A DNA stretch of 64,000 bases, from assembly GCF_001507555.1 (NCBI RefSeq), contig NZ_LQBO01000001.1:2108001-2172000 (forward strand), in the 5' to 3' direction. Under the pieces are notes generated by a model, which was given only the letters and a program-made list of their open reading frames with translations, was not told where the DNA came from and ran no database searches. Shown in pieces: positions 1-8,052 of the stretch (its first letter is position 1; every line of letters starts with the position of its first letter). The translations under genes and the position numbers were made by a program. The stretch is from Thiomicrospira sp. XS5 (lineage in GTDB: Bacteria; Pseudomonadota; Gammaproteobacteria; Thiomicrospirales; Thiomicrospiraceae).

Positions 1-587
1 GCCCGTCCATTCGCGACATCTACTTCAAAGACAATGCGCTTTACAGCCGCAACCCGAATGTGCGTCTCGACTTCGGCGGCAATGCCAAAGGCCTCGCGCT
101 CGACCTGGCGATTAACAGTTTATTGAACACCGGCATTGAAAACGCCATCGTTAATATCGGCGGCGACATGCGCATCATCGGTTCCAAGAACCCGGAAAAC
201 CACCAGGCCTGGCGCATCGGCATCCAAGACCCGGACCACCCGAAGACCGCCTTGGCGAGCCTGCAAATCAACGGCGACGAAAGCATCGTTACCTCTGGCA
301 CCTATCAGCGTTACTTCACTTGGAAAGGCAAACGTTACAGCCACATCATTAACCCGAATACCGGTTACCCGGCGGACCACTTCATTTCCGTGACGGTGGT
401 GCACCCGGATGCCACCACCGCCGATGCCGCCGCCACCGCTTTGATGATTGCCGGGCCCTCCGGTTGGGAAAAAATCGCCCGTCAAATGGGCATCACCGAA
501 GCGTTCATGGTGGACGAAAACCGCCAAACCTACGCCACACCGAGCATGGAAAAACGCTTGCACTTGCTGGATACGAAAAACTCGTAA
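1..587 (+). CDS. apbE: FAD:protein FMN transferase ApbE, 3' part
   Basis: This is the C-terminal two thirds or so of an ApbE/Ftp flavin transferase, which attaches FMN covalently to a Thr/Ser of target proteins (for example Nqr/Rnf subunits) on the outer side of the cytoplasmic membrane. The frame is open to the window edge, so the start and any lipoprotein signal lie outside. Family landmarks visible in order are GGNAKGLALD, NIGGD, SGTYQRYF, HIINPNTGYPA and TTADAAATALM, which hold the FAD- and Mg-binding residues. It ends with TAA, and algH follows after 65 bases with its own promoter. The target protein cannot be told from here. The gene carries one copy of the CCAGGCCTGG palindrome (203-212), read as Gln-Ala-Trp. 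Confidence 0.93.
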   Translation, partial: PSIRDIYFKDNALYSRNPNVRLDFGGNAKGLALDLAINSLLNTGIENAIVNIGGDMRIIGSKNPENHQAWRIGIQDPDHPKTALASLQINGDESIVTSGTYQRYFTWKGKRYSHIINPNTGYPADHFISVTVVHPDATTADAAATALMIAGPSGWEKIARQMGITEAFMVDENRQTYATPSMEKRLHLLDTKNS

Positions 588-635
588 AAAAACCGTCAAA
601 ACCGATCACTAAAAAATCAACGCGATTTGGCAAGC

Positions 636-644
636 TGATATAAT
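636..644 (+). promoter_or_regulatory. Extended -10 promoter of algH, giving a nearly leaderless mRNA
   Basis: TGaTATAAT is a perfect extended -10 element. Transcription would start about 650-651, only two or three bases before the algH ATG at 653. There is no Shine-Dalgarno sequence in front of that ATG. The start codon is supported by the conserved AlgH N-terminus. Confidence 0.6.
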
Positions 645-652
645 TTACGGCT

Positions 653-1219
653 ATGGAACAGCTGAACTCACTCGAACATCATTTTCTCATCGCCATGCCG
701 AACCTGGCTGAAAGCTGGTTCGACAAAACGCTGGTGTACATTGTCGAAGACAACGAACACGGTTCGATGGGGCTGGTCGTCAACCTGGAACACGGTTTGA
801 CCGTCGAACAACTGCTTGAACATTTCGAACTGACCATTGAGCAACCGTCACCGCTGTTAGAACAGAACATCATGATGGGCGGCCCCATCGATATGGAGCA
901 TGGCTTCATCCTCCACGAACCACAGGGCCATTGGCAAAAAAGTCTGCCGTTGCAAGACCGTTTGGCGATGACCGTCTCGGAAGATTTTCTTAAATCACTC
1001 GCCGAAGGCGACGCTCCGGAAAAACTGGTGGTGTGCCTTGGGTTCGCCGGCTGGGAAAAAGGCCAACTCAACGAAGAAATTCAGGCCAATAACTGGCTGA
1101 CGATTCCCTATAACGAAGCCCTGCTGTTTGACGTCCCCACCCATAAAAAGTGGCAAGTCGCCTTGAACACCCTCGGGATTTCGCCGGAGTCGCTTAGCAT
1201 GGATGCCGGCCATGACTAA
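653..1219 (+). CDS. algH: YqgE/AlgH family protein (UPF0301)
   Basis: The 188-residue product is a complete member of the YqgE/AlgH family. The hallmark N-terminus HHFLIAMPNL is followed by VYIVEDNEHGSMGLVVN and then GGPIDMEHGFILH. The biochemical function of the family is not established. In many proteobacteria it sits directly before the 16S rRNA maturation nuclease gene yqgF, as here, where the two genes overlap by 17 bases. In Pseudomonas the name algH comes from alginate regulation, which should not be assumed here. It is probably cytoplasmic, with no signal peptide or membrane segment. It appears to head the algH-yqgF-pyrB-pyrC' transcription unit. Confidence 0.93.
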   Translation: MEQLNSLEHHFLIAMPNLAESWFDKTLVYIVEDNEHGSMGLVVNLEHGLTVEQLLEHFELTIEQPSPLLEQNIMMGGPIDMEHGFILHEPQGHWQKSLPLQDRLAMTVSEDFLKSLAEGDAPEKLVVCLGFAGWEKGQLNEEIQANNWLTIPYNEALLFDVPTHKKWQVALNTLGISPESLSMDAGHD

Positions 1220-1661
1220 GGCGGTTGATCCCCAAACGCTCGACGGCGTCATTCTGGGGTTCGACTTCGGGTTGCGGCGCATTGGCGTGGCCGTCGGCCA
1301 GACCATTACTCGCACCGCCACGCCGGAAGCCATCGTCCAAAGCCGGGATGGCAAACCGGACTGGGATCACATTACCCGCCTGTTCGAAACCTGGCACCCT
1401 GAAGCCGTGGTGGTGGGGTTGCCCATGCGACTGGACGGTGAAGAACAGGCCTTAACCCAGCCGGCTCGAAAATTCGGTCAACGCCTCAGCGGCCGTTATC
1501 AAACACCGGTGTTTTACATCGAAGAACAACTCAGCTCGATTGAAGCAGAACAACGCAACGTTGGTAGCAAAAAGTCATCCCAACCGATTGACGACCATGC
1601 GGCCCAAATCATTCTTGAAAACTGGTTAGACGCGCTCACGACACAGAAGGAAACATCATGA
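1203..1661 (+). CDS. yqgF: Pre-16S rRNA nuclease YqgF/RuvX
   Basis: The 152-residue protein has the RNase H-like fold signature [13 protein letters not shown] near residue 20, [14 protein letters not shown] in the middle and a C-terminal [14 protein letters not shown]. These are the YqgF landmarks with their acidic metal ligands. The family trims the 5' end of 16S rRNA precursors and has also been called a putative Holliday junction resolvase. The ATG at 1203 lies inside algH. A second in-frame ATG at 1212 would give a start three residues shorter, and neither has a clearly better ribosome site. The TGA overlaps the pyrB ATG, so translation is probably coupled. Confidence 0.93.
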   Translation: MPAMTKAVDPQTLDGVILGFDFGLRRIGVAVGQTITRTATPEAIVQSRDGKPDWDHITRLFETWHPEAVVVGLPMRLDGEEQALTQPARKFGQRLSGRYQTPVFYIEEQLSSIEAEQRNVGSKKSSQPIDDHAAQIILENWLDALTTQKETS

Positions 1662-2677
1662 GACTCACTGCCCCCAACCTTCAACTGAACGAACAAGGGA
1701 AGTTGCGCCACTTCCTGACGCTGGAAGGCCTCAAGCAACATCATTTGACGGAAATTCTGGACGTTGCGGAAAGTTTCATCGACCCGGCCACCGGCCAGAT
1801 CAAAAAGGTTCCGAACCTGCACGGCAAAACCATTATGAACCTGTTTTTTGAACCGAGCACGCGCACGCTGACCACCTTTGAAATCGCCGAAAAACGCCTG
1901 TCCGCCGACGTCGTCAACCTCAACATCGAAACCTCGTCCACCAAAAAAGGCGAGACGCTGCTCGACACCCTATGGAATTTGGAAGCCATGCTGACCGATG
2001 TGTTTGTGGTGCGCCACCGTGAAAGCGGCGCCGCCCATTTCATCGCCAAACACGTTGCCCCACATATCCACGTCGTCAACGCCGGGGACGGCCAGCACGC
2101 CCACCCCACCCAAGCCATGCTCGACATGTTCACCATTCGTAAACACAAAGGCGACATTTACGACCTGAAAGTGGCCATTATTGGCGACGTGCAACACTCC
2201 CGCGTGGTGCGCTCGCAAATTCAGGCACTGAGCATTCTCGAAGCCCGCGAAATCCGGGTCATTGGCCCGAGAACGTTAATGCCGTCCTACCCGGAAGCGC
2301 TCGGGGTACATGTGTACGAGCACATAGAGGAAGGCCTGGACGACGTGGACGTGATTATCAATGTCCGCTTGCAAAATGAACGCATGCAAAGCGCCCTACT
2401 GCCCAGCGGCAAAGAATTTTTTAACCTGTACGGGCTCACCAAAGAACGTTTGGCCTACGCCAAACCCGATGCGATTGTCATGCACCCGGGGCCGGTTAAC
2501 CGCGGCGTGGAAATCGACTCCGAAGTGGTCGACGGCCACCAGTCGGTGATACTGGAACAGGTCACCTACGGCATTGCCGTGCGCATGGCGGTGATGAGCA
2601 TCATCATCGAAAATGCCCGCCAATTAAACGAATCCCAATTGAGTGAAGCGAAAGTGACAGAGGAGACAGAAGCTTGA
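1658..2677 (+). CDS. pyrB: Aspartate carbamoyltransferase catalytic subunit
   Basis: PyrB makes N-carbamoylaspartate from aspartate and carbamoyl phosphate, the second step of pyrimidine synthesis. The 339-residue chain shows the carbamoyl-phosphate loop FFEPSTRT at residues 63-70, HPTQAMLD, and HPGPVNRG in the aspartate domain. It is longer than the roughly 310-residue E. coli enzyme. It is followed by a dihydroorotase-like gene, as in the Pseudomonas-type dodecameric complex where an inactive dihydroorotase is a structural partner. No pyrI is present. The start overlaps the yqgF stop (ATGA), and the stop overlaps the next start. In Pseudomonas pyrR sits upstream of pyrB, and it is absent here. 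Confidence 0.97.
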   Translation: MRLTAPNLQLNEQGKLRHFLTLEGLKQHHLTEILDVAESFIDPATGQIKKVPNLHGKTIMNLFFEPSTRTLTTFEIAEKRLSADVVNLNIETSSTKKGETLLDTLWNLEAMLTDVFVVRHRESGAAHFIAKHVAPHIHVVNAGDGQHAHPTQAMLDMFTIRKHKGDIYDLKVAIIGDVQHSRVVRSQIQALSILEAREIRVIGPRTLMPSYPEALGVHVYEHIEEGLDDVDVIINVRLQNERMQSALLPSGKEFFNLYGLTKERLAYAKPDAIVMHPGPVNRGVEIDSEVVDGHQSVILEQVTYGIAVRMAVMSIIIENARQLNESQLSEAKVTEETEA

Positions 2678-3960
2678 GACTGTTAATCGAAAACGCCCGC
2701 ATCATCGACCCCAGTCAGTCACTTGACCAGGTATCCAATCTGTATATTGCACGCGGCCGAATCCAAGCGATCGGTGACACGGCACCGGACGGCTTTTCTC
2801 CGGATCAAACCATCGACGGCACGGGCAAATGGGTGCTGCCAGGCCTGGTGGATTTGCATGCTCGGCTCGCCGAACCCGGCAGCCGCTACGAAGGCAGTAT
2901 CGCCTCCGAAACCAAAGCGGCGGTATCCGGCGGCATCACCACCATCTGTTGTCCGCCCGACACCAATCCGGTCAATGACACCCAAGCCGTTACCGAACTG
3001 ATTCAACGCCGTGCCCGCCAAGCCGCCACCGCGTTTGTTCTGCCGCTGGGCGCCATCACTCAAGGGCTGGAAGGCAAAATGCTCAGCAATATGGCCGCCC
3101 TTAAAAACGCCGGTTGCATTGCTCTGAGCCAAGCCGCGAAACCGGTCCAAAATGCACTGACATTAAAAAACGCCATGGCCTATGCGGTGAGCAACGATGT
3201 ATTGTTAATGTTACGCTGCGAAAATTCGCAACTGAAAAACAACGGCGTGGTACACAGTGGTGTCATCAGCAGTCGCCTCGGTTTGCCGGAAATTCCCGCT
3301 TCGGCCGAAACCACGGCTTTGGCCCGCAACCTGATCTTGGCCGAAGAAACCGGCGCGCGCATTCACATTTCGCAAATCTCCACCGCCCGTTCCGTGGAAA
3401 TGATTGCCGATGCAAAAAAACGCGGCATGCAAGTCACCTGCGACGTGGCGATTCACCAACTGCACCTGACCGAATACGATGTCATGGATTTCGATTCACT
3501 GTTTCATGTCTCGCCCCCGCTGCGCACCCATGAAGACAAAGAAGCCCTGCGTCTCGGCGTCAAAACCGGCATCATCGATGCGATCGTCAGTGACCATACG
3601 CCACTTGACCGCGACGTGAAGCTGTTGCCGTTCGGCGAAAGCGAACCGGGCATCAGCGGGCTGGAAACACTTCTACCGTTGACCATGAAACTGGTACAGG
3701 AAGGTGTATTGGACATTCACACCGCGCTGGCGGCTTTGACACAGCGCCCGGCCGACATTCTCGGCATTCAGAACGGCAGCTTGATTGAAGGTCACTATGC
3801 CGATTTCAGCCTATACAACCCGGACACCATCTGGACATTGAATCGTTCGGAAATGGTCAGCCAAGGGGATAACTCGCCGTTCAGCGGTTGGGAGTTCGAT
3901 GGGCAAATTGAAGCCACTTACTTCCAGGGCCGTCCCGTCTACCGGAACAACCAGGTCTGA
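2674..3960 (+). CDS. pyrC': Dihydroorotase-like protein PyrC' (probably inactive, structural)
   Basis: This 428-residue amidohydrolase-fold protein belongs to the dihydroorotase family but appears catalytically dead. The metal-binding HxH that begins the active site (DxHxHxREPG in active enzymes) reads [10 protein letters not shown], so the second histidine is Arg64. The distal SDHTPLD motif is kept. In Pseudomonas such PyrC' proteins hold the aspartate carbamoyltransferase together and are not dihydroorotases. The overlapping start (TTG at 2674 across the pyrB TGA) fits stoichiometric co-translation with PyrB. A true pyrC should therefore exist elsewhere in the genome. One CCAGGCCTGG copy is at 2839-2848, read as Pro-Gly-Leu. 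Confidence 0.88.
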   Translation: MRLLIENARIIDPSQSLDQVSNLYIARGRIQAIGDTAPDGFSPDQTIDGTGKWVLPGLVDLHARLAEPGSRYEGSIASETKAAVSGGITTICCPPDTNPVNDTQAVTELIQRRARQAATAFVLPLGAITQGLEGKMLSNMAALKNAGCIALSQAAKPVQNALTLKNAMAYAVSNDVLLMLRCENSQLKNNGVVHSGVISSRLGLPEIPASAETTALARNLILAEETGARIHISQISTARSVEMIADAKKRGMQVTCDVAIHQLHLTEYDVMDFDSLFHVSPPLRTHEDKEALRLGVKTGIIDAIVSDHTPLDRDVKLLPFGESEPGISGLETLLPLTMKLVQEGVLDIHTALAALTQRPADILGIQNGSLIEGHYADFSLYNPDTIWTLNRSEMVSQGDNSPFSGWEFDGQIEATYFQGRPVYRNNQV

Positions 3961-3969
3961 GGCGGCGGC

Positions 3970-4557
3970 GTGCGTTGGATTGGTCAGCAAGAACAGCCGA
4001 ACGGCTTTTATCTGATTGAGGTTGAACAAGACGACGATACGGAACGTCCGGTCAACTTCGCCGTCAGCGACGGCGAACGACAGGCCCTGTTATTCAAGCA
4101 ACAGGGCAATAAACTGCTGTTCATGACCGAACAGGCCTTTCCCGAAGCCGCCACATTACAACCGAAAAACACCCAGGCCTGGGTGTTTTTAAAGGAATTA
4201 ACCGCTTCTTTATCGCCTTCTCAACCGGTGCTGATCACGGGCAGCAACCCAGCGATGGCCACGGTGTTTCATTTAGCCAACGTCCTCAAACCGGCCTTTG
4301 ATGTGCGCGCCGTGCTGGCCAGCGAATCGGCCTTTCCGTTTGTGGTGAAACCGGCTCGATTTTTGTTCCCGGATTTCCCGTCACACGCCATTGGCGCCGC
4401 CACCCTGCTCGAAGATTGGCAAATTCCCAATCGCCTCTGCAGTGAAGCGGCGCTACCAGGTTGCTACGATGGCTGCCTCGGCGATCTTTGGTCACAATGG
4501 ACGCCGCCGAAAGATTGGCAACTGATTGACTGCGACCGTTTACGCCCCGGCGACTGA
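3970..4557 (+). CDS. Hypothetical protein downstream of pyrC', weakly ferredoxin-reductase-like
   Basis: The 195-residue product, with a GTG start, is not confidently recognised. The second half reads like a reduced nucleotide-binding half of ferredoxin-NADP-reductase or PyrK-type domains: VLITGSNPAMATVFHLANVL, then a beta-alpha stretch, then GCYDGCLGDLW. This would fit a pyrimidine operon, since PyrK is the electron-transfer subunit of some dihydroorotate dehydrogenases. However, the flavin-binding motif RxYS and the Fe-S cysteines of PyrK are not evident. Ten bases separate it from pyrC'. It holds a CCAGGCCTGG copy at 4173-4182 extended to a perfect 20-base palindrome (4168-4187). The oxidoreductase resemblance is only a suggestion. 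Confidence 0.5.
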   Translation: MRWIGQQEQPNGFYLIEVEQDDDTERPVNFAVSDGERQALLFKQQGNKLLFMTEQAFPEAATLQPKNTQAWVFLKELTASLSPSQPVLITGSNPAMATVFHLANVLKPAFDVRAVLASESAFPFVVKPARFLFPDFPSHAIGAATLLEDWQIPNRLCSEAALPGCYDGCLGDLWSQWTPPKDWQLIDCDRLRPGD

Positions 4558-4558
4558 G

Positions 4559-4786
4559 TTATTCCACTTCGCTCGACTGACGTCGCAGCTCATGCGCATA
4601 CTCTTCCAGCAATTTAGCGGCGCGATGCGATTGCTCGGAGTGCACCACTCCCAAAGCAGCACTGATCAGCATTTCCAATTCTTCAAAATGCTCCTCGCCG
4701 ATGGCGTCTTTTTGTTCCGGACTCAACATCCGTTGAAAACGAGCCACCACTTCTTTCGCATGGCCGTGATAATGCATTTTCGTCAT
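4559..4786 (-). CDS. Small conserved-looking hypothetical protein
   Basis: The 75-residue protein is helical and charged, with a His-rich start (MTKMHYHGHAKEV) and a long amphipathic C-terminal half ending RRQSSEVE. No membrane segment or known motif is seen. It lies 35 bases downstream of ppk2 on the same strand, with a purine-rich ribosome site before the ATG, so the two could be co-transcribed. Its stop almost abuts the convergent gene ending at 4557. Function unknown. Confidence 0.6.
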   Translation of the reverse strand: MTKMHYHGHAKEVVARFQRMLSPEQKDAIGEEHFEELEMLISAALGVVHSEQSHRAAKLLEEYAHELRRQSSEVE

Positions 4787-4821
4787 GATGAAATTCCTTT
4801 CGTTGAAATGAAACCTTGGCT

Positions 4822-5613
4822 TCAGTCTTCTTTAAACACGTCTTCGCCGCTGCTGAGAATCAACGGATCGGGTTGCAAAATATCTTCGTTCTTATCGTCG
4901 TAAGGGAAATAGTTCAGCACATAACGCATGGCTTCCAAGCGCGCGCGTTTTTTATCGTTGGACTTGATGACCGTCCAAGGGGCTTCATTGGTGTTGGTGT
5001 AAAAGAACATGTCTTCCTTGGCACGCGTGTAATCGTCCCAACGGTCCAGAGACGCCAAGTCCATCGGGCTGAGTTTCCACTGTTTCAACGGATCGTTTTT
5101 GCGTGCGTTAAACCGGCGTAACTGCTCGTCTCGCCCCACCGAAAACCAAAACTTCATCAAGTGAATGCCACTGGCGGTGATCATCCGCTCGAATTCCGGC
5201 GCTTGGTGCATAAACTGGTTGTATTGCGGCGGGGTACAAAAGCCCATGACCCGCTCCACGCCCGCACGGTTGTACCAGGAGCGGTCAAACAAAACCATTT
5301 CGCCAGAGGTCGGCAAGTGCTGAATGTAACGTTGAAAATACCATTGCCCCTTTTCGGTTTCGCTGGGCTTGTCCAAGGCCACCACCCGTGCGCCACGTGG
5401 ATTGAGGTGTTCCATAATCCGCTTAATGGTGCCGCCCTTGCCAGCCGCATCACGCCCTTCGAACAAAATAATCAACCGCTCGCCATTATGCTTGATCCAC
5501 TTCTGCAATTTCAGCAATTCGATTTGCAACTGTTCTTTGGTTTCCTCGTAATCCGAGCGGCTTAATTTCTGTTTATAGGGGTAATTGACATCACTGGATT
5601 TGATTTTTTTCAT
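4822..5613 (-). CDS. ppk2: Polyphosphate kinase 2 family protein
   Basis: The 263-residue protein is a single-domain PPK2. It carries the Walker A motif EGRDAAGKGG (about residues 52-61), the lid/arginine region PRGARVVALDKPSETEKGQWYFQR split around residue 80, and Walker B FDRSWYNRAGVE. PPK2 enzymes use polyphosphate to phosphorylate nucleoside mono- or diphosphates, or run in reverse. One-domain forms like this are mostly class I (NDP to NTP), but the class cannot be fixed by eye. It is cytoplasmic. It has its own upstream region of 210 bases facing yggS, so the promoters are divergent. The small gene at 4559-4786 follows it. Confidence 0.95.
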   Translation of the reverse strand: MKKIKSSDVNYPYKQKLSRSDYEETKEQLQIELLKLQKWIKHNGERLIILFEGRDAAGKGGTIKRIMEHLNPRGARVVALDKPSETEKGQWYFQRYIQHLPTSGEMVLFDRSWYNRAGVERVMGFCTPPQYNQFMHQAPEFERMITASGIHLMKFWFSVGRDEQLRRFNARKNDPLKQWKLSPMDLASLDRWDDYTRAKEDMFFYTNTNEAPWTVIKSNDKKRARLEAMRYVLNYFPYDDKNEDILQPDPLILSSGEDVFKED

Positions 5614-5823
5614 AGGCGATCCTCTGACTCAAAAGAATTGGATATTTGACTGACAACAAGTGCAACCGATTTATAGCATACCTACTTTTATTCTACGCTG
5701 CCTAAGCGGTCAGTACCATAAAAACCATTGAACGCCTTAAAACAAATGTGGTTTATCCCGCCAAGAATACAACCATCCCCATGAAGGTGTTAAAATAAAA
5801 GCACTTATCCAACCGCCAGGTAA

Positions 5824-6516
5824 ATGATGAACACTGAACTGCTTAACCGATATCAACAGGTTTTAACCCGCATTGAAACGGCCCGAACACAATGCGGGCG
5901 TGATGATTCCGTCACCTTGCTCGCGGTGAGCAAAACCAAACCGCTGGCCGACATCGAAGCGCTGGCCGACGCCGGACAAAAAGCGTTCGGGGAAAACTAT
6001 GTCCAGGAAGCTTTGGACAAAATCGTACAGCGGCCGGATTTGGAGTGGCATTTTATCGGTCCGATCCAATCCAATAAAACCAAGCCCATTGCCGAACATT
6101 TTCAGTGGGTACACAGTGTGGATCGTTTGAAAATCGCCAAACGCCTGTCGGCCCAAAGACCACCAGGCCTGGGCGATTTACAGATATTGCTCGAAGTGAA
6201 CGTCAGTGACGAAGCGTCAAAATCCGGTTTCCGACCGAACGAAATCCTGGACGTGGCCGAGGAAGTAATGGCGCTGCCAAATTTGGCCTTGCGCGGTTTA
6301 ATGGCCATTCCAGCACGGGCGGAATCGCTGGAAGCGCAGCGCCAGCCGTTCCGCCAACTGCGCGAGCTGCTGACGGAAATGCAAAAGCGTTTTCCGCAAG
6401 CCTCATTGGACACTTTGTCGATGGGGATGTCGGCCGACTTGGAAGCCGCCATTATGGAAGGCAGCACCCTGGTGCGCATTGGAACCGATATTTTCGGTGC
6501 TCGTCACTACGCTTAA
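5824..6516 (+). CDS. yggS: YggS/PLPBP family pyridoxal phosphate homeostasis protein
   Basis: The 230-residue protein has the fold-type III alanine-racemase-like barrel of the PLPBP family. LLAVSKTKP contains the PLP lysine, GENYVQEA and EWHFIGPIQSNK follow, and LSMGMSADLEAAI near the C-terminus binds the phosphate. It buffers vitamin B6 and affects amino-acid and keto-acid balance, and no enzymatic activity is known. Two ATG codons at 5824 and 5827 are possible starts. In many gammaproteobacteria yggS is directly followed by proC and yggT. Here that block is split, with three other genes before proC at 12346. A CCAGGCCTGG copy is at 6163-6172. Confidence 0.95.
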   Translation: MMNTELLNRYQQVLTRIETARTQCGRDDSVTLLAVSKTKPLADIEALADAGQKAFGENYVQEALDKIVQRPDLEWHFIGPIQSNKTKPIAEHFQWVHSVDRLKIAKRLSAQRPPGLGDLQILLEVNVSDEASKSGFRPNEILDVAEEVMALPNLALRGLMAIPARAESLEAQRQPFRQLRELLTEMQKRFPQASLDTLSMGMSADLEAAIMEGSTLVRIGTDIFGARHYA

Positions 6517-6538
6517 CCCCCTCGCTTCAAAAACGAAA

Positions 6539-6577
6539 AAGCCGAACATTTCTGCTCGGCGCTCTCCTTTTTGAACC
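6539..6577 (+). terminator. Probable terminator after yggS
   Basis: A GCCGA...TCGGC stem is followed by CTCCTTTTTG downstream of the yggS stop. The rest of the 146-base convergent gap holds two further imperfect hairpins (around 6577-6602 and 6611-6634). Each could serve transcription from either side. Confidence 0.5.
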
Positions 6578-6662
6578 TTACGAAGTCATCGTAAAGGTCA
6601 CCACCGGAATCATGCTCTTTTTAATCAGAGCACGTATCCCGATTACACTCTTTATCGGCCAA

Positions 6663-7655
6663 TCACTCCGTATCTTGAGTCGCCCCAGCGCCCTCATTCT
6701 CAGATTCAAACGAAGGACCCACCGGCACTTCAATACCACTCGGCTTTAAGGTCACTTTATCCAGCCCCGAGGCATCCGCCAATTGATCGTGGAACGCTTT
6801 AACACGGTCGTACCAGCTTGACACTTGATCCTCTTCACCGGCGCGCTGCGCCAGGCTGTCGGCCATCCACTCATCGAATTTTTCGCGAGCATTTTCAAAG
6901 AAGGCATCCAGTCGATCCACCGCATCCTGCATTTTCTGTATGTAAGGCGGCAATTGCGACACTTGACCGGTCGCTTCTTCACCGGTATTGGCGTCGGTAT
7001 TTTGAACCCCTTCATAAGCCTGCGTTTGCTGGTAATTAGCCGCGTACACCTCGGTTTTTTGCATATCCAGATTGAACGATTGAATCTGGCCAAAATCAAT
7101 ATCCAGTTCTTGCGCCTTGGCAAACGCCTTTTCAATGTCCCCATTGAAAAATTCATTCGACAGGTCAGAGACTTTATCGAACACATCAAAAATAGCGTTC
7201 AATTCCTCTTCATTCAAATCACCCTGCACCGCAAAACCGAAACGCTCTTCAAATGCGGTCGCTTCCATCTCTTCGGTGCTCTCAAAATAACGTGCACCGG
7301 ACGGGCTGTCTTCCTGACGAAATTCGTTTTTATACGATTGGTATTGAGCATACAGCTGACGGAAGTCAACTTGTACGGTATCGCCTTCCTGAGTTTGAAT
7401 TTGCATGGTCATTGTCTGGCTATACGCATACGACTGCTGGTACTGAGTGCTGCCGGACACCGCTTGCAACCCTTGCGAAGACGGCGAAAAGAAATCCGAT
7501 GGATTTGACAAAACACGGCTGTTTTCCAACGCTTTCTGGTCGGCTTCCTGGCTGGCTTTCACCAAACCTTCCAAACCATTCGTGGACTTATTAGAGTTCG
7601 ATGCATTATTCAACAACGAATTGATGTAATCATTTTGCGGTTTAATGAGTGACAT
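6663..7655 (-). CDS. Hypothetical acidic, Gln/Tyr-rich protein (possibly DUF5610-like)
   Basis: The 330-residue protein starts at the ATG at 7655, which has a GGAAGA ribosome site five bases upstream. An earlier in-frame ATG is possible but lacks this. The N-terminal 130 residues are low-complexity and rich in Ser, Asn, Gln and Tyr. A middle segment (LNEEELNAIFDVFDKVSDL, then FFNGDIEKAFAKAQELDID) looks like a folded helical domain resembling Pfam family DUF5610 from memory. The C-terminal 100 residues are helical and acidic. There is no signal peptide or membrane segment. It is divergent from the chemoreceptor gene across a 385-base AT-rich gap. Function unknown. Confidence 0.75.
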   Translation of the reverse strand: MSLIKPQNDYINSLLNNASNSNKSTNGLEGLVKASQEADQKALENSRVLSNPSDFFSPSSQGLQAVSGSTQYQQSYAYSQTMTMQIQTQEGDTVQVDFRQLYAQYQSYKNEFRQEDSPSGARYFESTEEMEATAFEERFGFAVQGDLNEEELNAIFDVFDKVSDLSNEFFNGDIEKAFAKAQELDIDFGQIQSFNLDMQKTEVYAANYQQTQAYEGVQNTDANTGEEATGQVSQLPPYIQKMQDAVDRLDAFFENAREKFDEWMADSLAQRAGEEDQVSSWYDRVKAFHDQLADASGLDKVTLKPSGIEVPVGPSFESENEGAGATQDTE

Positions 7656-8052
7656 ACTAATCTTCCTTTTCTGACAACGTTTCACGAACGCTCTCGAAAT
7701 TCAAAAGGCTCGGAAACCACACTGGGTTTATTTTTATTGTGCGCGCGTTTTCGTTCTATTTTTCGGCGTCTATCGAGTTTAACGGCCAGCCCCAATAAGA
7801 CTTTAATGATTTTTCATGAAAATCAATTGATTAGAAAGGAAACCCAACCAAACGCCCATTTCAAAAGGGTTTACGATCTCTCCATAAAAAATCATCGCCT
7901 GGCCGCACACTAAATAATTAATTTTCTTTATTTATCAATCAAAAACAAAGTCCACATAAAATTTGATGAATTATTTAAAGTACGATAATATGCTTATTTA
8001 ATAAAATTTAACTCAATCGCACGCAACCAAATGCGACAGGATGGATGGCCCT
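7656..8052. other. AT-rich divergent intergenic region
   Basis: This roughly 400-base stretch separates the divergent hypothetical and chemoreceptor genes and has no convincing gene. It contains one good sigma-70-type promoter toward the chemoreceptor (7963-7991). I looked for a FliA (sigma-28) promoter and found only an ACGATAA resembling its -10, without a matching -35. Confidence 0.6.
7963..7991 (+). promoter_or_regulatory. Sigma-70-type promoter of the chemoreceptor gene
   Basis: The -35 is TTGATG (7963-7968), the spacer is 17 bases, and the -10 is TAATAT (7986-7991). The predicted 5' leader is about 55 bases. Confidence 0.5.
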
